64,000 nt of DNA, taken from positions 3,675,501-3,739,500 of the forward strand of contig NC_060018.1 in the NCBI RefSeq assembly GCF_021134715.1. The letters are read 5' to 3'. Positions within the stretch are counted from its first letter, which is position 1. Each line of letters begins with the position of its first letter. This stretch comes from Daphnia pulex (taxonomy: Eukaryota > Arthropoda > Branchiopoda > Diplostraca > Daphniidae). A program made the position numbers and the translations under genes. This document shows positions 40,729-51,514 of the stretch, piece by piece. The notes beneath the pieces were generated by a model. It was not told the origin of the DNA, ran no database searches, and saw nothing but the letters and a program-made list of their open reading frames with translations.

Positions 40729-43662
40729 ATGGCGAACTTGCAAGTTTGGTGCCAGGAAGAAAGCGTTCAAAATAAAACTTGGCTTGTTAGGCTTCTTCTC
40801 ACCGTGTTTTTCGGAATCGTCCAAATAATTTCCGATGCAATATATTGGTTCATTTACCGAAACAAAGAGAAAACCCAACTACCTGCCATAGAAGACCCGA
40901 TCTTGTTAGAGAGTGCAACGAGCTTAGCCAAGAAAATCAGGACACAGAAGGTGAAACTTTTTCCAATAAAAAATTCATTTCAATTTTTTAAAGATGAAAG
41001 TTCGCCTTATTAGATAACCAGTGAAGAAGTCGTCAGCGTTTTTATCAATAGAATCAAAGCCGTGAACCCAATCATCAACTGCGTTGTTGATAATCGGTTT
41101 CAGCTGGCATTGGAGGAGGCTCAAAAGGCGGACAAATTAATTCAATCCGGAGAAAAGGATGAAGAAACCTTAGAATTGGAGACTCCATTCTTTGGAGTCC
41201 CTTTCACCATTAAAGATTGCTTTTCTGTAGCCGGTAAACTCTAATCGTGAACGACATTGTAAGTAAACTAATTGAACCGAGTTTCTTCTCTTTGATGCAT
41301 TGCGCTCGGTACGCACGTGCGGATTGTTTAGGATTGCATTATACTTCCGGCCTAGTGAAACGAAAAGACTTGATTGGCCAGTTTGATTCGGATGTTGTCG
41401 CTCTCATGAAGAACGCTGGAGCTATCATGTTGGCAATCACGAACGTACCCGAACTTTGCATGTGGTGGGAATCTCTCAATAACGTTTATGGTCGATCACG
41501 CAATCCCTACGATACCAACAGAACAGTGGGAGGCTCATCTGGCGGAGAGGTAAACGACGTGAAAAATACGAATAGAAGAATTAATTTAATATGTTTAAAT
41601 CTGTTTATAAAAAGGCCGGTCTTCTTGCATCTGCTGGTTCTCCCTTCGGAATCGGTAATTTTAAAATGATCTCTAATTTTGATCCCTTTACAAAATGCGA
41701 CGGAACTTTGGGGACTTATGGTTTAAGGGATGTGAGACGGTAGAATAGCTAGAGCAGGACCCATGAATGGCACGGACCCAAAGAAAAATTACATTAAGCG
41801 CGACTTACCGAAATGGAAATTGGTTGAGCCCGTCCAGAATTCACAGAAATTTACCTTCCACGTCCATCACAGTATCAAAGCAATCACCGAGTGTGACTGA
41901 GTGAACTAGAGCACTGTAAGCACTTTTAAGAGAAGTTACACAAAAAATCACATAACGAAAACGCTTACAAACCAAATTTTAAACACGCCACAGAGAAATA
42001 CACCAGCACACCTGACTCGACTAATGACAAAACACTACTGCCACCAAGCTAGTAAGCTTCATTTTGGGTGCGAATTTTTGTGATGTAAAAGAGGAAGGGT
42101 CAGAAAACTAAGATCAGGGAAGGGTTTACGAAAGAACCTTTTTTTAAAAGGTATACCCAACCTTCCCCTACCTCCAGCTTACTAAATTTTTTACATATTA
42201 TACAACGCAATGTAATATCGGGTAATATCGATAAGATGGATCGTCTTCAATGTGATGACTTTATTTTAAGTGATTATCTTATAATGTCGATAGTTCAAAA
42301 GTGAGCATATTTTCCAAAAAGGTTCCGATATTGGTGGATCGATCCGTTTACCAGCATTTTTCAACGGAATCTTCGGCCACAAACCAACTTCAGGTAGAGC
42401 AATCTTTTTGTTCTGTCAATTAGGTCAATACATTATACGCTCAACATTTATAGGAATTGTAAGTAATCACGAACAACAACCAGTGGCGGGAAAAGTTCTT
42501 CAGACTTACTTGGTAACCGGTCCGATGAGTCGATTCTGTTCAGATTTGCTTCCAATGTACCGCATCCTAGCGGCTGACAATACAAAGAAATTGAAACTGA
42601 ATGAGAAGGTAACACTACAGTTGGCATTACACTCGATTTCAAATTTCCAATTCCCATTTCACATTTTAGGTTTCCTTGTCCAAAATACGCTATTTCTACG
42701 TGGAACATTTTGGTAAAAATCCGATTTTGAGCCGCGTACATCCGGATTTAAAAGAGGCTCAGAGAAAAGTAGTGCGACATATCGAGAAAACTTACAATGT
42801 CCCTGTTCAAAAGGTGAGGATGAAATCAACTTTGGGAGCAAAGACAATAATTAAATGCGCTTAAAATTTCACCAATTGTCATTGGTTGTCGTTAGATGAA
42901 ATTCCCAAAATTGTACCATGCGATGGAAATGTGGTCCGTCAAAATGACCGCTGCTGGTAATCCACCATTCGTTGCAGAATTGGCTATGGGAAAGGTATCT
43001 TACCAAAATACTGTATGACTTTCCTCGAGGATAAAAAAAAGACTAAAGGTTTTAATTCAAAAGGGACAAATTTCTCTGATTGCCGAGTTTCTCAAGTATT
43101 GTGTTGGCCAATGTGAGCACACATTATTTGCACTTGCTATGGGATTACTGGAGAAACTGTGTCCTCCTTCAACGCATCCTTTGTCTGTGAAGATGATTGA
43201 AATGTGCGATGAGTTACAAAAAGAGCTACAGGTAATCAATAACAATCAGTGATAATTTCCATAGAAGGTGTTAAGAAAAATTCCGCTCCATCCACTTTGG
43301 GCAGGAACTTTTGGGAGATGATGGCGTTCTACTAGTTCCACCCCATCCTACTGCTTCCTTTTATCACAATCAATCGTTAACAAGGCCTTTCGACTTTGCC
43401 TATGTGGCGATTTTCAACATTCTCGGCTTTCCCATCACTCAGGTGCCACTTGGTCTTGGATCATGGGGCGTTCCATTAGGAGTCCAAGTACAGTCAATTG
43501 TTTTTTTCTAATAAGCTACTAAGGAATTAATACCTGGCATTTTTGGTGTGTTTTAAATAGGTGATTGGTAATTTGCGCAACGATCACCTGACTCTGGCCG
43601 TTGCAGCTGAGCTGGAAAGGGCGTTTGGTGGATGGGTATCTCCTTCGCCAATCTCCTGTTAG
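40729..43662 (+). CDS. FAAH2: fatty-acid amide hydrolase 2-like amidase, copy B
   Basis: Same enzyme family and exon structure as copy A. Exons: 40729-40950, 41014-41233, 41332-41549, 41615-41654, 42322-42393, 42454-42608, 42670-42813, 42896-42994, 43064-43231, 43305-43487, 43561-43662; 540 residues. The triad K141, S216 and S240 is intact. Intron 4 (41655-42321, 667 bp) is about ten times longer than its counterpart in copy A (66 bp). Its extra sequence is also found in the broken copy at 57281-57815. A polyadenylation signal CAATAAA lies near 43697. The duplication is not directly tandem because the syntaxin gene lies between the copies. Confidence 0.95.
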
Positions 43663-44061
43663 TTCGCGAAACATCTAAATTTGTCTTGAATTATTTGCAA
43701 TAAACCATTCCTAATTTTCGACCCAAAATCGATTTTTGACGAATTGAACGGATCTTCTCAATTTCCTTATAGGCACACTGATTGTATTGTGGATTACATA
43801 TTGAAAAATAGCTAATTGCGCAAGTATTAGCCTTATAATATAATAATGAATATAAAAATCTGTCGGCCCAATTTAAACCAAATTATTTGCATCCGTCGTC
43901 TAAATGTAGGATTAGATGGAGACCAATAGGAATCGATAAAGGACATCACGGTGCGTATTCGTTGTACAATTTAAGAAAAAAAAGGGGGGGGGGATCTATG
44001 TGATCCTAAAAATATTAATAGAAAAGACGGACCCGCACCAATGTAAAAGCGTTATATAATA

Positions 44062-45011
44062 CTAAGGCTGCTGTCCGGCCACTGCAGCGGCAGCTTGCTC
44101 TCTTAGAAATTCTTCGACAAGATCAACCACAACCGTTTGACTTTCCACGTCTTGATTGTTGACATTGCCCTGGTGTTGTGATGGGTCGATGGGACCCCAT
44201 GGAGTCTCGACGGCTGGATGCCGCCTTATGGCTTCTTCAATCTGCTGATTTGTGGCGAAAATCCTGTCAACAATGTAGATGACACCCATGTTAGAGCCGA
44301 GGAAAACGGGCTCTAGATTGATGTTGGCTTTGTTGATTTGAATAGCACCGTCGGCTACGTCGATTGAAGGAGTGGTGACGTTACAAAGTCCGATTCAATT
44401 GCGAACATGAAACAAATGGGAAAATCATTATTGTTATCATTTCATCAAGGCCACGATAAGGCTGTTGATAGTCTCTATTTACCTTTCGAACCACTGTTCG
44501 TCAAAGTGCTGGGTTTTTGATCGGCCATCACGATTTCGGAATTATTAAGCAGATCATCTTTTGTCAACGAACGCTGGACGAAATGATGAAGGAAAACGTC
44601 TTGACGCAACTTGGAGTCGACGTAGAAAGGATCGGCAATGTCCATGGGCATAACTCGTACGAAGGCCCAGTTTGTCGGAGCAAAAAAGGTGAATTGTGTT
44701 CCTGCAATAATTATTGTTAGAGATAATAAATCAAAAATGAAAGTCTCAATAATGGACAAACCTGTGCCAGACAAATTCTGCAAGAATTCTTTTTCTCCCA
44801 GATTCAGGTAACTGACGACTCGACTCAGCTCTTTGTGGCCGGCCAGAGCATCTCGAATTTCGCTGATGACATTGGGTGGTGTTTGCTGAGCGTCCATGGC
44901 AAATGGGTGAAGCAATCCAAGGACCAAGACCAAGAGGAAAACGGCGTTGAATCGTTCGGTCCGACTGGTGCAACAGTATGACACGGAGCTTGTTATTGTG
45001 CCAACCAACAT
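44062..45011 (-). CDS. secreted single-domain fasciclin (FAS1) protein
   Basis: FAS1 domains mediate cell adhesion and matrix binding. Exons: 44762-45011, 44483-44701 and 44062-44354 (as the nearest AG allows); about 253 residues. A hydrophobic signal segment (FNAVFLLVLVLGLLHPFA) precedes the domain. FAS1 boxes are present: H1-like TQFTFFAPTNWAFVRV, the central FLHHFVQ and the H2-like MGVIYIVDRIF. The C-terminal tail is Gln/Val-rich. The last intron is odd: no canonical AG lies where the family alignment expects the exon to begin (VTTPSIDVADGA). The nearest AG removes SIDV but keeps the frame. An alternative start at the internal Met before DAQQ would lack the signal peptide and is unlikely. 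Confidence 0.82.
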
Positions 45012-47358
45012 TTTGAGTCGACTGCTAGTCCCGTCTGTTTTTTGTCTGCTCAGTTGTTGCCTGTTTTGCAGCAGTCACTTCCCGGTGCGTCAGTTTCCGT
45101 CTGTCAGCTGGCCTCGCTTTCGCAATATGGGCACTGGTGTTTACAAAGCAGACCCTGTACTCAGTTGAGTCGATAACCGATAGATGAAGCTCTTGATAAG
45201 AAGCGAAATAGAATAGAGGCCAGCTCGAAGTGGAAAAAAGGTAAAACGAATAGAAAATTGAACGTCGATTTCAGCACACGTCCTGGTTAAATCGTCGCGT
45301 TCAACTGGGAATATTGCTCCCGGTTGACAAGCCTTTTTATATGTGCACAGATGGTGTGAGTCAAATTGGAAGAATATGGTGGAACCTACACGTGCATTGA
45401 GCGTATGTACAGATGTGGGCGCTTGACCCGCCTGGTAAAAAAGGAGAAAAAAAAAATTGTAAGAGAAAACCAAAAACAAACAAGGCGTTGCATAGGTGAG
45501 GGTGTTTTATGTGCGGGCCGGGGACTGGTGACATACCGGTACTCTACAAAATGAGTAATGGTACTGCTGGCGTTCCTTCTGTCAGCAGAGTGAAATAAAT
45601 TACTCAGCAACCTATTTAGAACAGGTTTTGCCATAACTGACAGCTGTTAATTCCTTAAACTAACAAACGAATGCACGCAATGCGCAGCACCTAGTCATTT
45701 GAGACAACACCTGTGAGTCAACATATATTGAATTTCTCTCGAAAATATGTTATCAGACATCGTCACCGCAATGTTATAGTTAGGACATTACCGCTAAAGT
45801 GGTTGTCCCTGTCCTGTTATTGACGTTAAATTAAAAATGAACACGAAAGCGAAATCTTTTTTAGTCAAATTCCTTTTTAGAAAAGGAAACTATTCGTTCA
45901 AAAAGATTCGATTTCTATTAGTGCCCAACCGGCTCACCCAGGTTTCATTCACGTTTGAGACCGTCCAAACAAGCCGAGTTTTTTTTCTCCTTTCGTTGCT
46001 TCTATATGGGGGAAACACGTATTACTTCTAAGCCATCATAACATTCAGACGCTTTCAGCGCCGTAGGAAATGATATTTACCTAGTTGCACATATTTAAGT
46101 GCTGTCCAAGGTGATATCACAAGGCGAAAAAGAAACCTTTTAAAGGACTCTCACTGCTTTGCGGCGAAAGGTAAACTTTCTCGGTTCATGTTTGGATTTC
46201 GGTTTTCTGGTCGGGTTTTCTCGTTCGAATGCTAAAATTAACATAATCGTTCTTCCTGTTAGTTACGATATTTTTATGCAGTTGGGAAATGCAAACAGCG
46301 GGAATATCGAACGATCGCAATTGTTTATCTATGTGAATTCAAGCACCCGCACTATATACATGTCATACCACATTTGTTTACGGTAAAGACTCGGTCGTCG
46401 GAAAATCTAAAGCGAGATTTCTGTGGTGATTACATTTTAAAAAATGAATCTCCAGCAATACGCGTTCAATGCCGTTTAAAAAAAGAAAAAGAAAGTGAAC
46501 CATGAGAACCTCTGGGTTGGTAAAAAGGAGCCACCCAATCTTGCCCATGTCGGCTTGTCACTTGATACAACATAGTGCGGGACCACGATGTTATTGATTT
46601 AATTTTCTTTACAACAGTGTCGGCAGACCAGCAGTAATGTATATCAACAACAACGACTGTGTAGTCCATGGAATATTGCGACACAGCCAGTTTGTAGCGA
46701 ATTTGTCTTCAAAGAAGCAATTAATGGGCGGCTCTTTTTTGTCCAAGAAATGGCCTTCAGCTGAAAGACATTAATCGATTTTCGTTCGCTTATCAGATGT
46801 TGGGTACACGACCATAATGGAGGTGCTGGAATCGTGAGGAAGCGCATCGTCGCACTTGAGTAATTATCAACTCACCTTTGTTATTTTGTCTCAAAGTGTT
46901 TAACATGAAGACATAACACGAAGCTCCAAGCAGAAACAAAAACGGAGCGTCAACCTAAGAGGGGAAAAAATGAGTCAGCATGACGGACGACTTTCACACG
47001 GTGAGGGCATCGTGACTTTATCCAATTTGATTTAAATTTAAAAAAATAACTAGATAAAGATAAAAACATGGTGGCTTTAGAGTAATCACGACTTGGTAAT
47101 TTGGGTGCACGCTATCAGCATCGTGAGTCACAATGCGGAAAGAAAGATCGGGTGGTTGTGTAGAAGAATTCGACTCAGCACTTTCGTAACTGAACAAGGA
47201 TATATTGATCCAGTATGACTGGTTAAATTTTAAGCAAAAGTGGTGTTTTCATATTGTTTTGGACGTTAATTATTTTAGCCCTGGTTTTATTCGAACGATA
47301 TTGTCGTTTGTGAAAAATTACAGAATATCATAAAAATTAAAAAGAAACACAAAAATGG
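45012..47358. other. intergenic region left of the cystatin array
   Basis: Reading frames are short and unrecognised, except for two spliceable minus-strand segments described separately at 46613-46954. The stretch near 47330-47358 is AT-rich and probably the 3' UTR of the first cystatin gene. Confidence 0.45.
46613..46954 (-). pseudogene. two orphan exons of a membrane protein (gene fragment?)
   Basis: Exon 46876-46954 has a strong acceptor (TTTTTTCCCCTCTTAG) and donor (AAAG then GTGAGT) and reads VDAPFLFLLGASCYVFMLNT, continuing LRQNNK. The next, 46613-46760, follows acceptor TCTTTCAG in phase and includes EGHFLDKKEPPINCFF and LLLIYITAGLPTLL before a donor-like GTAAAG. I could not find an in-frame start to the right or a further exon to the left. 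The layout (hydrophobic helix, charged loop with Cys, helix) recalls the N-terminus of wunen-type lipid phosphatases, but that is a weak resemblance. Confidence 0.3.
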
Positions 47359-48039
47359 TTAGGCAATTTGGACCAGTGCATTGTCAGTTGCGGGAATACA
47401 TTTAGATTGTGTGAGTTTACGAGTTTTGGACCACCGCTGGTAAAAAACGATCACATCGCATTGGATAGCGCCTTGAACTCCATCCAGCTCCAGTGTCAGT
47501 TTGAAATTGATTCCGGCCACGAATTGTGATTTAGCCTTGATAATTTTGATCAGTGTCACGGGTCCCGAATTAATTTTTTCTGGGATGGCGGAGGTAGCAA
47601 ATTCGGCCATCTCTTTAACTGTGGCGTCGTTCACGTCGATCGTTTTGTATCCGCCGGAAACGTCGTCGTCTTCGTCGGCGACTTGTCTGATTTTCCTCAA
47701 TGGAATACACGACAATCGGACCATCTTCTGGCTGTCTGTTTCGGGCTGATGGAAAACAATCACTTCGCAAGGGAGCGGCACTGATTTGGGACCAGCATTG
47801 GCGTAGTCAACTTCAAGGTCCAGTTGGTAGTTTGTTCCAGTGACAAGGTCAGTCGTCTCAGCCTTAACAATCTTGACGAGAACGAGGGGACCTGAGCTAC
47901 TGGCTGCTGACATGACAGAAGTGGCAAAATCAGCCATCTTCAGTACCTTCAAGTCGTCAACTTTAGCCGGCGAACTACCAACGGCCAACACTCCGGCAGC
48001 AAACAAAAAAAGAACCGATGAAACCAGGAAATGAGCCAT
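47359..48039 (-). CDS. secreted two-domain cystatin (array gene 1)
   Basis: Likely inhibitor of papain-like cysteine proteases. Single exon, 226 residues. Signal peptide MAHFLVSSVLFLFAAGVLA. Domain 1 (about 22-113) has a weakened loop TDLVTG in place of QxVxG and HQPE at the second loop. Domain 2 (about 130-218) has QFVAG and QRW. Each domain has two cysteines matching the C-terminal disulfide of type-2 cystatins (CEVIVF...C). The domains are joined by a basic, then acidic linker (RKIRQVADEDDD). The gene ends ALVQIA, shared with array gene 2 (ALVKVA), its closest relative. Confidence 0.88.
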   Translation of the reverse strand: MAHFLVSSVLFLFAAGVLAVGSSPAKVDDLKVLKMADFATSVMSAASSSGPLVLVKIVKAETTDLVTGTNYQLDLEVDYANAGPKSVPLPCEVIVFHQPETDSQKMVRLSCIPLRKIRQVADEDDDVSGGYKTIDVNDATVKEMAEFATSAIPEKINSGPVTLIKIIKAKSQFVAGINFKLTLELDGVQGAIQCDVIVFYQRWSKTRKLTQSKCIPATDNALVQIA

Positions 48040-48108
48040 ATTTTACGTGTGGTACAAGCTACGCTGGGACGACGATTAAACAACAACCGATGCAAAGAGT
48101 CCGCGTCT

Positions 48109-48149
48109 AGTGAATGGCTAAATACGACGAGAACGACATGTGTTTTATG
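48109..48149 (-). promoter_or_regulatory. core promoter of array gene 1
   Basis: On the minus strand CATAAAA lies at 48149-48143. TTCACTA, with its initiator-like A at 48111, follows 38 bp downstream. The same pair with the same spacing is seen upstream of array gene 2. Confidence 0.45.
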
Positions 48150-48428
48150 AAGCCACCATCTTTTTCATGATGCTGCAAGTCCTGCGTCTATATGACTCAG
48201 TATACCTACATATAGTCTATTTTTAAAAGCTACATCTATCAAATAGAGTAATGTTAATCGCTTTTACCAATATCAGGATAAGTGTATTACAAAAATAAAG
48301 CGAATTAAGTCATTAAAAGTTTTTGTGTTTGTGTGAATTTAAACTTTAAATCAACTAAAGACCACCACAATTACAGGTAACATACAACAGAGATGCAAGG
48401 CAAATTTGTACTGCGCAGCAGCAGCAGT

Positions 48429-49157
48429 TTACTTTCTTGTCTTGACTTGAGTGTCAGCATGTACAGCTTCGGCGACTTTGACTAAAGCATTTTTAGCCGG
48501 AAAACATTTACTTTCGCTTAATTTTCTGGTGTTGGTCCAGGACTGGTCGAAAACGGTCACCTCGCAAAGGATGGCGCCTTCAGCTCCATTCAGTTCCAGC
48601 GTAAGTTTGTAGTTTTGTCCGGCGACGACTTGTGACTGAGCCTTGACGACTTTGACAAGTGTGACGGGTCCCGAGTTGGTGTTTGCCGAGATGGCGGTAG
48701 TGGCGAATGCAGCCATTTCTTTGACTTCAACGTCGTCCACATCCAATGGAGAAAATCCACCGGGGAGACCACCAACCTGTCTGGTAGTTTTCCTCTTGGG
48801 AGTACAGGATGACCGCAACATCTTCTGGGTGTTGGTTTTGGGCTGATGGAAAACAACGACCTCACAAGGGATGACTTCGGAATTGGCACCGGCCAGCTCG
48901 AGATTTAGTTTGTAGTTGGTGCCGGAAACTGCCTGTGTTTCCGCTTTCACGATTTTGAGCAGCTTTACCGGTCCGGAGTTCATATTGGCTGATACGGCGG
49001 TAGTAGCGAAGTCTGCCATCTTGACGACCTCCGCATCGTCCACCTTGGCAGGTGAGAAACCGCCAACGAAACCGATTTGACGTTTGGTGAGTCTAGCGGC
49101 GTCGGCGGTCAGCATCGCGACGACCAACAAGATCGTTGTAGTCAGGAAATGCGCCAT
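48429..49157 (-). CDS. secreted two-domain cystatin (array gene 2)
   Basis: Single exon, 242 residues; signal peptide MAHFLTTTILLVVAMLTADA, then KRQ, a possible dibasic cleavage site. Domain 1 starts GGFSPAKV, has QAVSG and HQPKTNTQK. Domain 2 starts GGFSPLDV, has a full QVVAG loop and QSWTNTRKL at the position of the PW loop. Both domains keep the double glycine at the N-terminal trunk that enters the protease cleft. Linker KRKTTRQVGG is basic. Domain 2 looks the more competent inhibitor (inference from motif retention). Confidence 0.92.
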   Translation of the reverse strand: MAHFLTTTILLVVAMLTADAARLTKRQIGFVGGFSPAKVDDAEVVKMADFATTAVSANMNSGPVKLLKIVKAETQAVSGTNYKLNLELAGANSEVIPCEVVVFHQPKTNTQKMLRSSCTPKRKTTRQVGGLPGGFSPLDVDDVEVKEMAAFATTAISANTNSGPVTLVKVVKAQSQVVAGQNYKLTLELNGAEGAILCEVTVFDQSWTNTRKLSESKCFPAKNALVKVAEAVHADTQVKTRK

Positions 49158-49221
49158 GGTTTGTGTTTAGTATTGGCGAGACAACGATTAATAAACCAAC
49201 CGATGCGAGGAGACTGCGACT

Positions 49222-49261
49222 AGTGAATGCCAACAAAGGTAAACAGGACAGGTGTTTTATA
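49222..49261 (-). promoter_or_regulatory. core promoter of array gene 2
   Basis: TATAAAA lies at 49261-49255 on the minus strand, with TCACT at 49226-49222 (A at 49224) 37 bp downstream. The transcript leader would include TCGCATCGGTTGG, also found in gene 1 as TTGCATCGGTTG. Confidence 0.5.
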
Positions 49262-49873
49262 GGGCGTGCAATGCCTTTCAGGGCTAAAGCTAGACACTAA
49301 AGCGAAAGCAGAACAAAAGCCGGGGCAAAAACCTAAAGTCCTTGGAGAAGTCAACGTTGTGCCAACAACAGAAACCGCATTTCAAATTGCCTGCAGAGAT
49401 TTGCTGTTGTGATGACGTTGCTCTTTGTTATTATATCGTGGACCAATCAGAATCAGCCTCAACATCACGAAGCGCATCACCTGTGTTTTGTTAGCCAACT
49501 TTTTTGGGAAAACACAATTTTGAGGCTTGAATTAATAAAGAATATTGCTCACAAAGGCACATGAATCAGCAAATGAGATTGTGAATTAAAGATGATGGTA
49601 TCAACTGGTTTAGGAAAATACCAGCGGGATATGGTAATCGAAACACGGGCTTTCATTTCATTTACACAAACTCTCCTTTTATTAATAAATGCGCATGACA
49701 GATTGCACGGGTCTGGGTTTTTCCACTAGTTAGCAAGAAAGAAGAAAGTTAAATCTGGTTAAGACCAGATGTGGTAAAAAAAATTAATATCGTGGGGAAA
49801 CGGAGTTGGCAACACGCCAAGGCTAGATGCGTGAGACGTCACGCATTATATACTAGCTTCCGTTCCAGCTTTA
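49262..49873. other. spacer between array genes 2 and 3
   Basis: No gene is seen. AT-rich sequence with scattered purine tracts. Confidence 0.4.
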
Positions 49874-51379
49874 AAGTACCTGATTTGTAAATATTGTGAT
49901 GCGCATTTGATTTTTTTGGTTACGCTGACGTGTCGAAAAACGTAATATCCGCTTAGTAACTAATGCGCCGTACACAGGACATAATGCGTTTTATTTGTGT
50001 TGTCGGCCTTGCAGCGCTTAATCTACAACTAAGAGGAGAATTTAAGTTGCATAGTATAACTGACTATGAAATTCACCTTGAATACAGCAAACCTCCAATT
50101 AATTGTTACGACACGCGCTAACAAACAAACGTCACGAGTTTATATGCCATGTTCGATTCTAACAAATAATAAATTTGTAATGACAAACGTCAAACAGCAG
50201 AGGAAAATGTACCCCCTTGTGTTAGAAGCTCAAACGTAAATTTATAATGGTTGATAAAACAGGATGAGGCAACATAATCGAGAAAAAAACGTGTATTTCT
50301 TAAGATTGATCCATCTTGAAGTGAGGTCAGTAATTACAGTAAGGTATATAAAGGAAAGAATGCTAACTGCTAACCACATCCTGTTAATAGGAAAACAAGT
50401 AATGCGGCTATAAATACAACACATCTAACTAGTCAAAGGAATAAACACAGCAAAAAATCTTCATTCGAAGAACCACGTAGACACAAATTCGCCAGGAATG
50501 TATTCTTCGGCCGACGACGTGCTATTCAAGATTGTTCAAGACGCAACTGTGCTGTGAAAGTTCGCGAGTTACGACAGCGTCTTTTTGAGTTGGGTCCGAG
50601 ACAATCACTTCACAGAGAATATCGTCTTTATCGGCTTCTCCTTTCAGCTTCAGTTTCAGTTTGTAGTTTATGTCTGTTGCGCACACTTGGGTCTCGGCAT
50701 TTTCTATTCGGGTGAAGATGTTGAATAAGTTCCATTTGTCAGCTACGGCCTTACTGGCAAAGTCGGCGATTTCCTGTACTTTTGTGTCATCGACGGAAAT
50801 GGGAAAGAATGGGTTAAAGAGCGGTACTGGAGCGACTTCGGGCATCGCTTCGGTAGATCCGTTGTTGATCGGGAGACAAGTGTAATCAGTGTCCTGAGTC
50901 ACCACATCAGACCTGCTCATTACAATCAGGTCGCAAAGGAGGTCGTCTTCCTCGTTTTCTCCGTCGAGTTTTATCGTCATTTTATAAAGTGTAGTGGTTC
51001 CGTTTCCGCCGGGTACTTTTGACTGACCTACGACAGTTTTGATCAATGTGCTGTTAACAGGCTTCGTGGGTAAAGTAGAGTTGTTGGAAGAGGAGATTTG
51101 ATGTCCAAAGAAGTCGACAAGAAGCTGTGATTTAGAAGCCCTTACACTGATGGAAGCGGAGTTACCGGTGACTGGCTCTGTTTTTGCGTCGGGTTTGTTG
51201 AGCGAAGCTGAAGTCGTGCTGTCAATAGTCAACGCTACTACGACTAGCAGAAAAAGAGTCCTTGTTGACAGGTGAAGATGAGCGGCCATTGTTTAGCGTT
51301 AGAAAGAGGCTGCGTGAATTTACCGACTGCTACTGCTGTCACAAAGAGACTGGAGAATGCTTTAAAGGGATGGACATGA
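49874..51379. repeat. tandem duplication, unit A
   Basis: About 1.5 kb beginning AAGTACCTGAT and ending near GGGATGGACATGA, repeated at 51515-53040. Coding and flanking sequence are both alike: for example CGTAATATCCGCTTAGTAAC occurs at about 49940 and again near 51572. The duplication therefore included the promoter and 3' flank of array gene 3/4. Confidence 0.85.
50522..51289 (-). CDS. divergent secreted two-domain cystatin (array gene 3)
   Basis: Single exon, 255 residues; signal peptide from MAAHLHLSTRTLFLLVVVAL. Domain 1 has SKVPGGNG instead of QxVxG. Domain 2 (FPISVDDTKVQEIADFAS...) has QVCATD, so neither loop is canonical and no PW-like tryptophan remains. It is the near-copy of array gene 4. 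Relative to gene 4 it has about 10 extra bases (AACAATCTTG) just before the end. These shift the frame and stop the protein at LNNLE, losing the acidic C-terminal tail (about 20 residues) of gene 4. Signal peptide and cysteines are intact, so it may still make a stable secreted protein. Confidence 0.85.
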   Translation of the reverse strand: MAAHLHLSTRTLFLLVVVALTIDSTTSASLNKPDAKTEPVTGNSASISVRASKSQLLVDFFGHQISSSNNSTLPTKPVNSTLIKTVVGQSKVPGGNGTTTLYKMTIKLDGENEEDDLLCDLIVMSRSDVVTQDTDYTCLPINNGSTEAMPEVAPVPLFNPFFPISVDDTKVQEIADFASKAVADKWNLFNIFTRIENAETQVCATDINYKLKLKLKGEADKDDILCEVIVSDPTQKDAVVTRELSQHSCVLNNLE

Positions 51380-51429
51380 ATTAAGTGCTAGTGCATGACG
51401 CGTGCCGGTTTGCGAACGCACCCCGCACA

Positions 51430-51443
51430 CTGCCCCCTGGTGG
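51430..51443 (-). promoter_or_regulatory. exact CTCF core match between the duplicated cystatin units
   Basis: The minus strand reads CCACCAGGGGGCAG, the textbook vertebrate CTCF core. It lies in the 135-bp spacer between duplication units A and B and is not repeated elsewhere in the array that I can see. Confidence 0.45.
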
Positions 51444-51514
51444 ATCTGTAGCAAAGTACCGGTAGCTCTCTAATTGTTAAGTGTGAAAAAATTCACCAAT
51501 CAATCATTCAAATC

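Noticed and set aside
45141-45479. 112-residue minus-strand frame upstream of the fasciclin gene
   Set aside because: No domain, no conserved motif; it probably covers the promoter and 5' flank.
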